Source: Roseomonas sp.
GTDB taxonomy: Bacteria; Pseudomonadota; Alphaproteobacteria; Acetobacterales; Acetobacteraceae
DNA: 64,000 bases
Assembly (NCBI GenBank): GCA_020249145.1
Contig: JADCGF010000007.1
Span: 124,001-188,000 of the forward strand
Reading direction: 5' to 3'
Shown: positions 43,391-52,766 of the stretch, piece after piece
How positions within the stretch are numbered: the first letter of the stretch is position 1
Layout: every line of letters starts with the position of its first letter
Translations under genes and position numbers: made by a program
Notes under the pieces: model-generated
The model's input: the letters and a program-made list of their open reading frames with translations, nothing else
Database searches by the model: none
What the model was told of the DNA's origin: nothing

Positions 43391-44794
43391 AGTCTGGCGC
43401 CATTCCGGCGCATGGCTACCGAGCGGCATGGCGGGTAAATCCCAGCGCGGCGGTGTGGCGGAAAGCCGCGCGGCATGGCGCGTGGCGCGCATTACGCCAA
43501 AGCCGCTGTCACTTTCTTCCAAGGCCGCGTCAATTTCCGCAGGCGTCAGGCCGGGCGCGGTGAGCCCCCCTTCCAGGCGGCCCAAGCGCTTGATCCATTC
43601 GCCAGTACCGGCCAGGGAAACCCGCACCAGCCAGGAACCGCCTTCCTCTGCGCGCCGCAACAAGGCGGCCATGGCGCCGAAGGCAAGTAGATAGCCCGAG
43701 GCGTGATCAAGTGCCTGGCATGGCAAGGGGCGCGGCTTATCCTCACGCGCGGCCAGCGCTTCGGCGTCATTCATGCCATTGGCATTCTGCACCAGCGAAT
43801 CAAAGCCGCGCCGCGCGGCCCAGGGGCCGAGATGGCCATAGGCGGAAAGCGAGACACAAATGATGCCGGGATTGAGCGCGGCGAGTGCCTCTGGCGCGAA
43901 GCCATGCCCGGCAATCGCTCCCGGCCGGTAGCCTTGCAGAAAGATATCGGTGCGCGCTGCCAAATCGCGCAGGCGCGTCTCGTCATTGGCGTTACGCAGA
44001 TCAAGCGCGGCGGTTCTTTTGCCGCGCCCGGTATCCATCACCAATTCATCAAAGCTCGGCAGATGCGGCGCGCTGATATGCAAAACATCGGCGCCATGGG
44101 CAGCGAATGTGCGGCCAGCGACAGGCCCGGCGATGACGCGTGTGAGGTCAAGCACGCGGAAGCCGCTTAGGGGACGCTCGGCGGCTGGCGGCAAGGGCAT
44201 GCGCGGCGCATCGCCAATTCTCTCGATCAACACAGGCGGCAGGCTGGAAGCTGCCTCGCCTTGGGGCGAGGCAGCCCATTCGGCCAGGCTGCGCGTCATG
44301 GTCACCACCAGCCCGGCTTCCGCCGCCGCTGCTTCAAATTCCGCCGCGCGCCAGGTGCTGAGCGCCTTGGCGACCGCGGCGCGATCATGCGCGACTTCAT
44401 CACCCAGCAAGCGCAGCACGCCGTCGCGATGATGCGGGAAATTCGTGTGCAGCCGCACCCATCGCCCATCGCCACATTGATAGAGCCCCGCAATCGCATC
44501 CCAGCGCGCGCCGGCAGGCTGGCCTGCGATGCTGAGCCAATGTTCGGAGCGAAACTCGATGGCGGCATCGCGCATTGCAACCGCGACACGCTGCGCGCCA
44601 CCACCGCGCTGGCGGTGGATTTCCACCGCCGCCAAGCCTGACGCAGCTATGCTGGTTTGCGCTGCGGCATCCACGCGAAAGCTGGAAGGCTGGATAGGTT
44701 CCGTGCCGGTCAGGCTGATCTGCGCAAGCGCGGCAGGATCAAGTGCGGCCTGGCGCCAAAGTGCAGCGAGGATATCGGGCGGGGTCGGGTTCAT
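43361..44794 (-). CDS. CaiB/BaiF CoA-transferase-family protein with rearranged halves
   Basis: A 477-residue family III CoA-transferase relative. In ordinary members the sequence starts LxGxRVLDLTRVxAGP; here that block (GFRVLDLTRVIAGPVAGRTFAAHGADV) starts only at about residue 217, after a 215-residue part that resembles the later half of the family (IAASGLAAVEIHRQRGGG, GLYQCGDGRWVRLHTN, EWAASPQG). The second part then continues to the expected central Asp (QALDHASGYL). It therefore looks like the back half of one domain followed by the front half of another. Start at 44794; a longer frame is rejected. Divergent from a standard CoA-transferase across 99 bases. Confidence 0.82.
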   Translation of the reverse strand: MNPTPPDILAALWRQAALDPAALAQISLTGTEPIQPSSFRVDAAAQTSIAASGLAAVEIHRQRGGGAQRVAVAMRDAAIEFRSEHWLSIAGQPAGARWDAIAGLYQCGDGRWVRLHTNFPHHRDGVLRLLGDEVAHDRAAVAKALSTWRAAEFEAAAAEAGLVVTMTRSLAEWAASPQGEAASSLPPVLIERIGDAPRMPLPPAAERPLSGFRVLDLTRVIAGPVAGRTFAAHGADVLHISAPHLPSFDELVMDTGRGKRTAALDLRNANDETRLRDLAARTDIFLQGYRPGAIAGHGFAPEALAALNPGIICVSLSAYGHLGPWAARRGFDSLVQNANGMNDAEALAAREDKPRPLPCQALDHASGYLLAFGAMAALLRRAEEGGSWLVRVSLAGTGEWIKRLGRLEGGLTAPGLTPAEIDAALEESDSGFGVMRATRHAARLSATPPRWDLPAMPLGSHAPEWRQTSLQTAQKQR

Positions 44795-44893
44795 GGCGTT
44801 AGCTTTCACCCGCGTCGCCCAGCGGTCCAGCCCCAAACTTGCCCGCTCACCGACCAAAGCCCTACCCTTCGCCTGCTTGAAAAGGGTTTTCGC

Positions 44894-46036
44894 ATGTCTC
44901 CTTTGGCCGGTATCCGGATTGTTGAAATCGCGCAGAATTTGGCGGGGCCCTTTGCGGGCCAGATCCTCGCCATGCTGGGCGCCGAGGTGATCAAGCTGGA
45001 ACGCCCCGAAGGCGGTGATGATGCGCGCGGCTGGGGACCGCCCATGCATGAAGGCACGGCCACCACCTTCATCGCCGTCAATCGCGGCAAGCGCTCACTC
45101 AGCCTTGATCTCCGCAATGATGCGGATCGCGCTTTGCTGATGGAACTACTGAGCGATGCGGATGCGGTTGTACAAAACATGCGCCCCGGCGCGCTGGAGG
45201 ATTTGGGGCTGGGTGGTGCGGCGCTGACGGCGCGTTTTCCACGCCTGATCTATGCCTCGCTTGGCGCCTTTGGCGCGGTGGGGCCGAAGGTTTTGCACCC
45301 GGGTTATGAGCCGATCCTGCAAGGCTATTCCGGCCTGATGATGATGAATGGCGCGGAAGGCGGGCCGCCGACGCGGAGTGGCGTGCAAATCCTCGATCTC
45401 GGCACCGGCATGTGGGCGGTGATTGGCATTCTGGCCGCGATTGAGCGTCGCCATACCACGGGCAAGGGCGGGGTGGTTGATACATCTTTACTGGAAACGG
45501 CACTTGGCTGGATGGGGCCGCATTTCGCGGGCTTCACAGTCTCAGGCCGTCCGCCGCCGCGCAACCTATCCGGCAATCCGAATACGGTGGTGTTTCAGTC
45601 TTTTGAAACCGCGACGGCGCCGGTGATGGTGGCAGCGGCGAATGATCGGCTATTTCGCAAATTATGCGATGCCATGGGGCTTTCCACGCTTGGCAGTGAT
45701 GAACGCTTTGCCAGCAATCGGCTGCGCGTGGCCAATAAGCCGGCGCTGATGGCGGTGATGGAACCGGCCTTTCGTGCGCGTCCGGCGGAAGAATGGCTGC
45801 CTCTGCTGGAAGCCGCCGGCATTCCCTGCGGGCCGATCAATACCATGCGTGAGATTGCCGTGGATGCGCAGGTGGCGGCCCTCGGCATTGTCGCGCCCGT
45901 ACCAGGGCTGCCGGTGCGCGCCATTGGCCTGCCGATCAGCTTTGACGGCCAGCGCCCGCAACCGGCACGCGGCGTGCCGGCGGCGGGGGAAGATAGTGAT
46001 GATATCCGCAGCGGTTTGCGCTGGGCGCCGCGATAA
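44894..46036 (+). CDS. CaiB/BaiF family CoA-transferase
   Basis: A 380-residue type III CoA-transferase of standard layout: MSPLAGIRIVEIAQNLAGPFAGQILAMLGAEVIKLERP at the start, NRGKRSLSLDLRN, the catalytic Asp expected in QILDLGTGMWA and the C-terminal W-x-PLLEAAGIPCGPINTM. It moves CoA between carboxylic acids (for example in carnitine, bile acid or dicarboxylate breakdown). It is divergent from the rearranged homologue and convergent with the acyl-CoA synthetase, with 6 bases between stops. Confidence 0.93.
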   Translation: MSPLAGIRIVEIAQNLAGPFAGQILAMLGAEVIKLERPEGGDDARGWGPPMHEGTATTFIAVNRGKRSLSLDLRNDADRALLMELLSDADAVVQNMRPGALEDLGLGGAALTARFPRLIYASLGAFGAVGPKVLHPGYEPILQGYSGLMMMNGAEGGPPTRSGVQILDLGTGMWAVIGILAAIERRHTTGKGGVVDTSLLETALGWMGPHFAGFTVSGRPPPRNLSGNPNTVVFQSFETATAPVMVAAANDRLFRKLCDAMGLSTLGSDERFASNRLRVANKPALMAVMEPAFRARPAEEWLPLLEAAGIPCGPINTMREIAVDAQVAALGIVAPVPGLPVRAIGLPISFDGQRPQPARGVPAAGEDSDDIRSGLRWAPR

Positions 46037-46042
46037 GCCCAG

Positions 46043-47767
46043 CTATTCCCAAAGCTTCTCAATCTCCGCTGCGCGTTCCTGAATGGCAGCACGGCGTCTC
46101 AGTTTCATCGTGGGCGTGAGCAATCCATTTTCGATGGTGAAAGGCGCTGTCACCGCGTGGCGGCGGATGCGTTCAATAATCGCAAGCCGCGCATTCACCC
46201 GCGCCACGGCGGCGGCGATGCTGGCCTCCTGACCCTCGGCGGGGACAAGCAGCGCGACCAAGCCAGCCTTGCCTTCCCCCGCCACCAGGGCCTGCTGGAT
46301 TTCAGGCTCCGCCATCAACAGGCTTTCGATCTTGGCCGGGCTGATCATGTCGCCGCCGAGCAGCTTGATGAAATCGCGCTTGCGGTCGGTGATGTAGAGG
46401 AAGCCATCGCGCAGCGCACCGATATCACCGGTATGCAGCCAGGGGCGATCATCATCGCCTTCCGTGCGAAGCGTCGCGGCGGTCGCTTCCGGATTGCCCC
46501 AATAGCCGGTCATGACCAAATCACCCTTGATGAGAATTTCGCCATCGGCGGCGATGCGGCATTCAACGCCTTCCAGCGGCATGCCGACGCTTTCGTGCCG
46601 ATTGGCCCAGGGCAGGTTGACACTCACCACCGGGCCGGCTTCCGTCTGGCCGTAGCCTTGCAGCACAGGCAGCCCAAGCGCGATGAAAAACGCAGCCAAA
46701 TCCGGATCAAGCCGCGCACCACCGGAAACCAAGGCGCGCAAGGCGCCACCGAAGCGTGCGCGGACTTTCTCGCGCACCAGCTTTTCCAGTAGCGCATCCT
46801 CGATGCCGCCGATCACCCCCAAGGAGGCACCGGCCATGCGCTGCTGCCCGCGTAGCAAGGCGCGGTCAAACAGCCAGCGCTTGATGGGTTTTTCTTTTTC
46901 AAGCGCGCCCAAAAGCCTCGCGCGCAGCACTTCGAATAGCCGCGGCACCGCGGTCATGATGGCGGGGCGGATTTCGGCCATTTCCTGCACCAGCCGATCC
47001 GCGCCGCGCGAATAGACCACCTCCATGCCGTAAGACGGCAGCAGGAAGCCGCCCACCGTATGTTCATAGCTATGCGATAGCGGGAGGAAGGACAGGTAGG
47101 GTTTGCCGTCCAGATCAAGCTTTTCCGCCAGCGGCAGCACGCCATGGCGATTGGCGAGCAAGGCACGATGCGGCAGCATGACGCCCTTGGGCGCGCCGCC
47201 CGTGCCTGAGGTATAGATCAGGCAGGCCAGGGCCTCCGGCGCGATGAGATGGGTTTCGGCTTCCAGCGCCACCGGATCGGCGGGGGTGGCCAGCGCATCG
47301 GCCCAAAGATGGGTGGTAAGCCCGGGCGCTTCGGGCGGGGTTTCGCAACAGAGCAAGCCATCCAAGCCATGCGCCAGGGCAGCGCCTTCCAGCACGCGGG
47401 CGGCAAGCGTGGTGGTGGAGACAATCGCAAAGCGCACCCCGGAATCACGCAGGATATGGGCGTGATCGCTCGGCAAATTGGTCACGTAAGTCGGTACGGT
47501 AATGGCGCCGATGGCCATGATGGCGGTATCGGCGATGGGGAATTCAGGCCGGTTTTCCGAGACCAACAGCACCCGATCCCCCGGCGCGATGCCCTGCGCA
47601 CGCAAAAACGCCGCCAGCGCCGCCACCTGGCCTGCAAATGCCGCCCAATTCAGGCTTTGCCAGCCGCCGTCGCGCCAGAAGCGAAACAGCGGCTTGGTCG
47701 GCCATTCCCGCGCCCTGCCCAGCATCATGGCCGGCAGATTGGGCCATCCTTGTTCCGTATAGGGCAT
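46043..47767 (-). CDS. AMP-dependent acyl-CoA synthetase (long-chain type)
   Basis: A 574-residue adenylating ligase. The P-loop is YTSGTGGAPKGVMLPHRALLANR, with GYGQTEAGPVVS (adenylate binding), TGDIGALRDGFLYITDRKRDFIKLLGG and, near the C-terminus, TPTMKLRRRA (catalytic Lys). The family activates fatty acids with CoA; the layout is that of bacterial long-chain FadD-like proteins lacking a signal peptide. The start at 47767 has GGGGGACGGG upstream; an in-frame Met at 47836 is rejected. Confidence 0.92.
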   Translation of the reverse strand: MPYTEQGWPNLPAMMLGRAREWPTKPLFRFWRDGGWQSLNWAAFAGQVAALAAFLRAQGIAPGDRVLLVSENRPEFPIADTAIMAIGAITVPTYVTNLPSDHAHILRDSGVRFAIVSTTTLAARVLEGAALAHGLDGLLCCETPPEAPGLTTHLWADALATPADPVALEAETHLIAPEALACLIYTSGTGGAPKGVMLPHRALLANRHGVLPLAEKLDLDGKPYLSFLPLSHSYEHTVGGFLLPSYGMEVVYSRGADRLVQEMAEIRPAIMTAVPRLFEVLRARLLGALEKEKPIKRWLFDRALLRGQQRMAGASLGVIGGIEDALLEKLVREKVRARFGGALRALVSGGARLDPDLAAFFIALGLPVLQGYGQTEAGPVVSVNLPWANRHESVGMPLEGVECRIAADGEILIKGDLVMTGYWGNPEATAATLRTEGDDDRPWLHTGDIGALRDGFLYITDRKRDFIKLLGGDMISPAKIESLLMAEPEIQQALVAGEGKAGLVALLVPAEGQEASIAAAVARVNARLAIIERIRRHAVTAPFTIENGLLTPTMKLRRRAAIQERAAEIEKLWE

Positions 47768-47844
47768 TCCCGTCCCCCGTTTTGCGCCTTGGCACCTCAT
47801 GTAGGGCGCGGCTTGCCGCTTGGCCATGCGCTGCAACGGTCTAT

Positions 47845-49692
47845 ATGGGGGAGGTGACCAGAATCATCTCCCCTGCCCCGCTCCGCGCCCCGCTTGATGG
47901 CGGCGCCCCCGCTGCCAACCTGCCCGTTTGGGACCTTTCGGACCTTTACAGGGCGCCGGATGACCCGGCGCTGACGCGCGATCTGGACCGCGCCGAGGCC
48001 GATGCGAAGGCCTTTTCGGCCAGGTTTTCCGGCAGGCTTGGCGCGATTTCTGGCAATGAATTGGCCGCCGCGATTGCCGAATATGAGGCGATTGAGGAAA
48101 TCCTGGGCCGCGTCATGTCCTATGCCCAGTTGGTTTTCAGCGGCGATGCGGAAGACCCGGCGAATGGGCGTTTCTATCAAACCATGCAGGAACGCGCGAC
48201 CACGATCAGCAGCCATCTGATCTTCTTCACGCTGGAATTGAACCGGCTGGAAGATGCGGTGCTGGATCGCAAATGCGCCGATTCCGCGGCGCTGGCCCGC
48301 TTTCGCCCCTGGCTGCGCGATTTGCGCGTGTTTCGCCCGCATCAGCTTTCCGATGAGGCGGAAAAGTTGCTGCATGAAAAGGAAGTGACGGGCAGGTCCG
48401 CCTGGAACCGGCTGTTTGATGAAACCATCGCGACCATGAAGGTTTCCGTGCCGCTGCCATCAGGCGCGGAAAGCCTGACCGTATCTGACGCGCTGAACTG
48501 GCTTTCCGATGGGGATCGCGCGGTGCGTGAAGCCGCCGCCAAGGGGGTTTCGGCGGCCTTCGCCGAAAAGGGCCGGTTGTTCACGCTGATCACGAATACC
48601 TTGGCGAAAGATAAGGAGATTATTGACAAGTGGCGGCGCTACCAGCGCCCCGCCTCCGCGCGCAACCGCGCCAATATGGTGGAAGATGAGGTGGTGGAGG
48701 CGTTGGTTTCCGCTGTGCGCGCCAGCTTCCCGCGGCTTTCGCATCGCTATTACGCCATGAAGGCGAAATGGCTTGGCCTGCCGAAATTGCAACATTGGGA
48801 TCGCAATGCGCCGCTGCCCGATCAGGATGACAGCCTGATCCCCTGGCCCAAGGCTGTCTCCCAAGTGCTCGATTCCTATGCTGCCTTCAGCCCGCGCCTG
48901 GCCGAGATAGGCCGGCAATTCTTCGACAAGCCCTGGATTGATGCGGCACTTCGCCCCGGCAAGGCATCCGGCGCCTTCGCGCACCCCACCGTGCCTTCGG
49001 CGCATCCTTATCTGCTGGTGAATTACCACGGCAAGGCGCGGGATGTGATGACGCTGGCGCATGAATTGGGCCATGGCGTGCATCAGGTGCTGGCGGCTGA
49101 GCAGGGCTATCTGATGTCCTCAACCCCGCTGACGCTTGCGGAAACCGCCTCGGTCTTCGGGGAGATGATGACCTTCCGCGCGGTATTGGATGCGGAAGCC
49201 GATCCGCGCAAGCGACGCGGCCTGCTCGCCGCCAAGGTTGAGGATATGCTGAATACGGTGGTGCGCCAGATTGCGTTCTACCGTTTTGAGACCCTGCTGC
49301 ATGATGCGCGCGCCAAGGGCGAATTGTCTTCGGAACAGATCGGCGCGCTTTGGATGCAGGTACAGACCGAAAGCCTTGGGCCGGCCTTTGAGTTTTCGCC
49401 GGATTACAGCGTCTATTGGTCCTATATCCCGCATTTCATCCACACGCCCTTTTATGTCTATGCCTATGCCTTCGGGGATTGCCTGGTGAATGCGCTTTAT
49501 GGCGTTTATCGCGATGGCGGTGTACCGAATTTTGAGGCGAAGTATATCGAGATGCTGCGTGCTGGTGGGACGCTACGGCATAAGGAATTGCTGGCGCCCT
49601 TTGGTTTGAATGCCGCTGACCCCGCCTTCTGGACGCGTGGGCTTGATGTGATTTCAGGCTTCATTGATGAGATCGAGCGCGCGGATGGCTGA
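47845..49692 (+). CDS. pepF: Oligoendopeptidase F (M3B metallopeptidase)
   Basis: A 615-residue cytosolic zinc peptidase cleaving short peptides. The zinc site is H406-E-L-G-H410 in TLAHELGHGVH, with the third ligand Glu in LAETASVFGEMM. Length and the C-terminal block (WSYIPHFIHTPFYVYAYAFGDCL) fit the family. The ATG at 47845 is the best supported; a GTG 9 bases on is possible, since GGGGGAGG lies between the two. The next gene starts 8 bases before its stop, so they are coupled. Confidence 0.93.
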   Translation: MGEVTRIISPAPLRAPLDGGAPAANLPVWDLSDLYRAPDDPALTRDLDRAEADAKAFSARFSGRLGAISGNELAAAIAEYEAIEEILGRVMSYAQLVFSGDAEDPANGRFYQTMQERATTISSHLIFFTLELNRLEDAVLDRKCADSAALARFRPWLRDLRVFRPHQLSDEAEKLLHEKEVTGRSAWNRLFDETIATMKVSVPLPSGAESLTVSDALNWLSDGDRAVREAAAKGVSAAFAEKGRLFTLITNTLAKDKEIIDKWRRYQRPASARNRANMVEDEVVEALVSAVRASFPRLSHRYYAMKAKWLGLPKLQHWDRNAPLPDQDDSLIPWPKAVSQVLDSYAAFSPRLAEIGRQFFDKPWIDAALRPGKASGAFAHPTVPSAHPYLLVNYHGKARDVMTLAHELGHGVHQVLAAEQGYLMSSTPLTLAETASVFGEMMTFRAVLDAEADPRKRRGLLAAKVEDMLNTVVRQIAFYRFETLLHDARAKGELSSEQIGALWMQVQTESLGPAFEFSPDYSVYWSYIPHFIHTPFYVYAYAFGDCLVNALYGVYRDGGVPNFEAKYIEMLRAGGTLRHKELLAPFGLNAADPAFWTRGLDVISGFIDEIERADG

Positions 49693-51064
49693 AGATCGTG
49701 AAGCCCATTCGATTTTTGGCGAAGTGCGCCGCATGGTGCGCACTTCCGGCGCTGTCACGGGCATGGCGGCGCGTGTTGCCGGGCATAAGCTGTTCGGCCT
49801 GAAATCAGACGAAAAACATGCCGAGGATTTGAAGGCGGTGCTGGGTTCCTTGAAGGGCCCCATGATGAAGATCGCGCAATTCCTCTCCACCGTGCCGGAT
49901 GCGCTGCCGCCTGAAATCGCCAAGGAATTGGCGACACTTCAGGCCAATGCGCCGCCCATGGGCTGGCCCTTTGTGCGCCGGCGCATGATGAGCGAATTGG
50001 GCCCGAATTGGGAAAGCAAATTCAAATCCTTTGAACGCGAAGCCGCCGCCGCTGCCTCACTCGGCCAGGTCCATCGCGCCGTGTTGCCCGATGGCCAGCG
50101 CGTGGCCTGCAAGCTGCAATACCCGGATATGGCAAGCGTGGTGGAAGCCGATCTCAGGCAATTGAAGATCGCCATGAGCCTTTACCGGCGCATGGATAGC
50201 GCGCTTGAGAATGAGGAAGCCTATCTTGAGCTTTCCGAACGTTTGCGCGAGGAACTGGATTATCTGCGGGAAGCATCGCAGCAGCGGCTTTATGGCATCA
50301 TGCTGCGTGATGTGCCGGGCGTGCGCGTGCCCGTGCCGGTGGAAGCCTTTTGTACCAAGCGCTTGCTGACCATGTCCTGGCTGGATGGCCGCGCCATTCA
50401 AGCCCGCATTGATGAGGACCCGCCGGAAGAAGAACGCGCAGCTTATGCCCGCGCGCTGTTCCGGGCCTGGTATGTGCCCTTCTATCGCTATGCGGTGATC
50501 CATGGCGACCCGCATCTTGGCAATTACCAGGTGCATGCAACTGCGCCGGAGGGTGGCAGCTTCGGGATCAATCTGCTCGATTTCGGCGTGGTGCGGATTT
50601 TTAAACCGCGCTTCGTGGGCGGTGTGATCATGCTTTATGAAGCCATGCGCGATGGGGATTTCGACAAGGCAGCTGAAGCCTATCGCATCTGGGGCTTCAA
50701 GGATTTGAAGCGCGAGACGATGGAAGTGCTGAACCTTTGGGCGCGCTTCCTGTATGAACCGCTGCTGCAAGACCGTGTGCGCCCCATTCAGGAGAGCGAT
50801 GATCCGCAATATGGGCGGCGCATCGCCGAAGAAGTGCATGCCGGGCTGAAGCGCACCGGGGGCGTGCGCATCCCGCGCGAATTTCCGCTGATGGACCGCG
50901 CGGCGATTGGGCTTGGGGCGGTATTCCTCAGGCTCAATGCCAAGCTCAATTGGCATCAGCTGTTCCAGGAATTGATCGCCGATTTCGATGTCGCGAAAAT
51001 CGCCGAACGTCAGCAGGCGGCCATCGCGGAGGCCGGGGTGCCCCCGTCCGCGACACCGGGCTGA
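49685..51064 (+). CDS. ABC1/ADCK (UbiB-type) atypical kinase family protein
   Basis: A 459-residue member of the ABC1 family, linked to ubiquinone synthesis in bacteria and mitochondria. The Ala-rich nucleotide loop is in AAAAASLGQVHRAVL, the catalytic loop HGDPHLGN at about 273-280 and the metal DFG in LLDFGVV. The family-specific KxGQ motif reads K62-I-A-Q65, with Ala instead of Gly. The start overlaps the pepF stop by 8 bases. No membrane segment is evident; the target quinone step or substrate is unknown. Confidence 0.85.
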   Translation: MAEDREAHSIFGEVRRMVRTSGAVTGMAARVAGHKLFGLKSDEKHAEDLKAVLGSLKGPMMKIAQFLSTVPDALPPEIAKELATLQANAPPMGWPFVRRRMMSELGPNWESKFKSFEREAAAAASLGQVHRAVLPDGQRVACKLQYPDMASVVEADLRQLKIAMSLYRRMDSALENEEAYLELSERLREELDYLREASQQRLYGIMLRDVPGVRVPVPVEAFCTKRLLTMSWLDGRAIQARIDEDPPEEERAAYARALFRAWYVPFYRYAVIHGDPHLGNYQVHATAPEGGSFGINLLDFGVVRIFKPRFVGGVIMLYEAMRDGDFDKAAEAYRIWGFKDLKRETMEVLNLWARFLYEPLLQDRVRPIQESDDPQYGRRIAEEVHAGLKRTGGVRIPREFPLMDRAAIGLGAVFLRLNAKLNWHQLFQELIADFDVAKIAERQQAAIAEAGVPPSATPG

Positions 51065-51197
51065 CGGGCGGCCCTTTCGCCCCGTCAGGCCTTGTAATTT
51101 CTCGCCCCGCACCCTTCTGGAAGGGCCTGCCTGGGTGGACACCCGGGCGCAGCGCCTGTAGTGCGGCGCACAATCTAGTCCTTTGGGGGTATCCCTT

Positions 51198-52355
51198 ATG
51201 AAAGTGGCCGTTCTGAAAGAACGCCGGGCCGGCGAGACGCGGGTTGCCGCGACGCCGGAGACCGTGAAGAAGCTGATTGGCATGGGCTGCACCCTGGCTG
51301 TTGAGGCGGGCGCCGGCATGGCCTCGGGCCTCACTGATGCTGCCTATGCCGAAGCCGGGGCAAGCATCGCCGCAGATGCCGCCGCCGCACTGGCGGGCGC
51401 GCAGATCGTGCTGAAGGTGCGCGCGCCGCTTGCCGCTGGGGAAGGCGCGGTGGATGAATTGGCGCTGATCCCGCGCGGGGCACTGCTGATCGCGACCCTT
51501 GCCGCCGATGCCGATGCCGCCGGGCGCTATGCGGCGGCCGGGATTGACGCTTGTTCCATGGAATTGCTGCCGCGCATCACCCGTGCGCAATCCATGGATG
51601 TGCTGTCTTCCCAGGCCAATCTGGCCGGCTATCGCGCCGTGGTTGAAGCATCCACCGCCTATGACAAGGGCTTTCCCATGATGATGACCGCCGCCGGCAC
51701 CGTGCCCGCGGCCAATGCCTTCATCATGGGCGCAGGGGTTGCCGGCTTGCAGGCCATTGCGACCGCGCGCCGCCTGGGGGGTCGCGTTTCCGCGACCGAT
51801 GTGCGCCCTGCCGCCAAGGAAGAAATCAAATCCCTCGGCGCCAGCTTCGTGGGCTACGAAGATGAGGAAAGCAAGGCCGCGCAAACCGCAGGCGGCTATG
51901 CGAAGCAGCTTTCGGCAGCCTTTTACGCCAAGCAGGCGGAAGTGGTGGCAGCGCATATCGCGAAGCAGGATGTGGTTGTCTGCACTGCGCTGGTGCAGGG
52001 CCGCCGCGCGCCCATTCTGGTCACCGCCGAAATGGTCGCTGCCATGAAGCCGGGCGCTGTGATTGTGGATATTGCTTCTGATGCTGGTGGCAATTGCGCG
52101 CTGACCAAGCCGGGCGAGCTTTTCGTCACCGAAAATGGCGTGAAGATTCTGGGCTTCACCAATTGGCCCGGGCGCATCCCCGCCGCCGCTTCCGCGCTTT
52201 ATGCGCGCAATCTACTGACCTTCCTGACCACCTTCTGGGATAAGGACGCCAACGCGCCCAAACTTCCGGAAGATGATGACATTGTGAAGGGTGTTGCGCT
52301 GACGCGCGACGGGGCCGTGGTGCACCCGCAAATGAAGCCGGCCCAGGCAGGCTAA
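51198..52355 (+). CDS. pntAA: NAD(P) transhydrogenase subunit alpha 1 (NAD-binding)
   Basis: The 385-residue soluble NAD(H)-binding domain I of the proton-translocating transhydrogenase, which makes NADPH from NADH at the expense of the proton gradient. It shows the AlaDH/PNT N-terminus ([26 protein letters not shown]), the nucleotide fold [24 protein letters not shown] and the mobile loop [12 protein letters not shown]. The three-gene split (pntAA/pntAB/pntB) is the alphaproteobacterial form. The ATG at 51198 is preceded by GGGGGTAT. The gap to the ABC1 gene is 133 bases. Confidence 0.96.
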   Translation: MKVAVLKERRAGETRVAATPETVKKLIGMGCTLAVEAGAGMASGLTDAAYAEAGASIAADAAAALAGAQIVLKVRAPLAAGEGAVDELALIPRGALLIATLAADADAAGRYAAAGIDACSMELLPRITRAQSMDVLSSQANLAGYRAVVEASTAYDKGFPMMMTAAGTVPAANAFIMGAGVAGLQAIATARRLGGRVSATDVRPAAKEEIKSLGASFVGYEDEESKAAQTAGGYAKQLSAAFYAKQAEVVAAHIAKQDVVVCTALVQGRRAPILVTAEMVAAMKPGAVIVDIASDAGGNCALTKPGELFVTENGVKILGFTNWPGRIPAAASALYARNLLTFLTTFWDKDANAPKLPEDDDIVKGVALTRDGAVVHPQMKPAQAG

Positions 52356-52366
52356 GGAGAATTCGG

Positions 52367-52762
52367 ATGAACGCGACCGAACTCGCCAATCAGGCGGCCA
52401 GCACGGCGCAACGCGCGCTGGAACTGGCGGAACAGGCCCGCCGTGCGGCGGAAGCCGTGGCCCCGGTGGCTGCGGCTGCTGAGCCGTTTTTGTATCTGCT
52501 GACGATCTTCTTGCTGGCCTGCTTCGTCGGCTATCATGTGGTGTGGAACGTGACGCCGGCGCTGCACTCGCCGCTGATGGGCGTGACGAACGCCATTTCA
52601 TCGGTGATTGTGGTGGGTGCCATTCTGGCCGCCGGCACCGCGGATGGCTGGGCGGCGCGGATTTTCGGCTTCATCGGCGTGACACTCGCCGCCGTGAACA
52701 TCTTCGGTGGCTTTATGGTGACGCGGCGAATGTTGGCCATGTTCAAGAAGAAGGGAAGCTGA
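52367..52762 (+). CDS. pntAB: NAD(P) transhydrogenase subunit alpha 2 (membrane)
   Basis: A 131-residue inner-membrane subunit. After a charged coiled-coil-like start (about 1-35) it has four hydrophobic helices, with [29 protein letters not shown] being the conserved core that forms part of the proton path. A strong AAGGAGA lies 5 bases upstream of the ATG. It sits between pntAA (11-base gap) and pntB (4-base gap) in one operon. Confidence 0.95.
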   Translation: MNATELANQAASTAQRALELAEQARRAAEAVAPVAAAAEPFLYLLTIFLLACFVGYHVVWNVTPALHSPLMGVTNAISSVIVVGAILAAGTADGWAARIFGFIGVTLAAVNIFGGFMVTRRMLAMFKKKGS

Positions 52763-52766
52763 CGCC

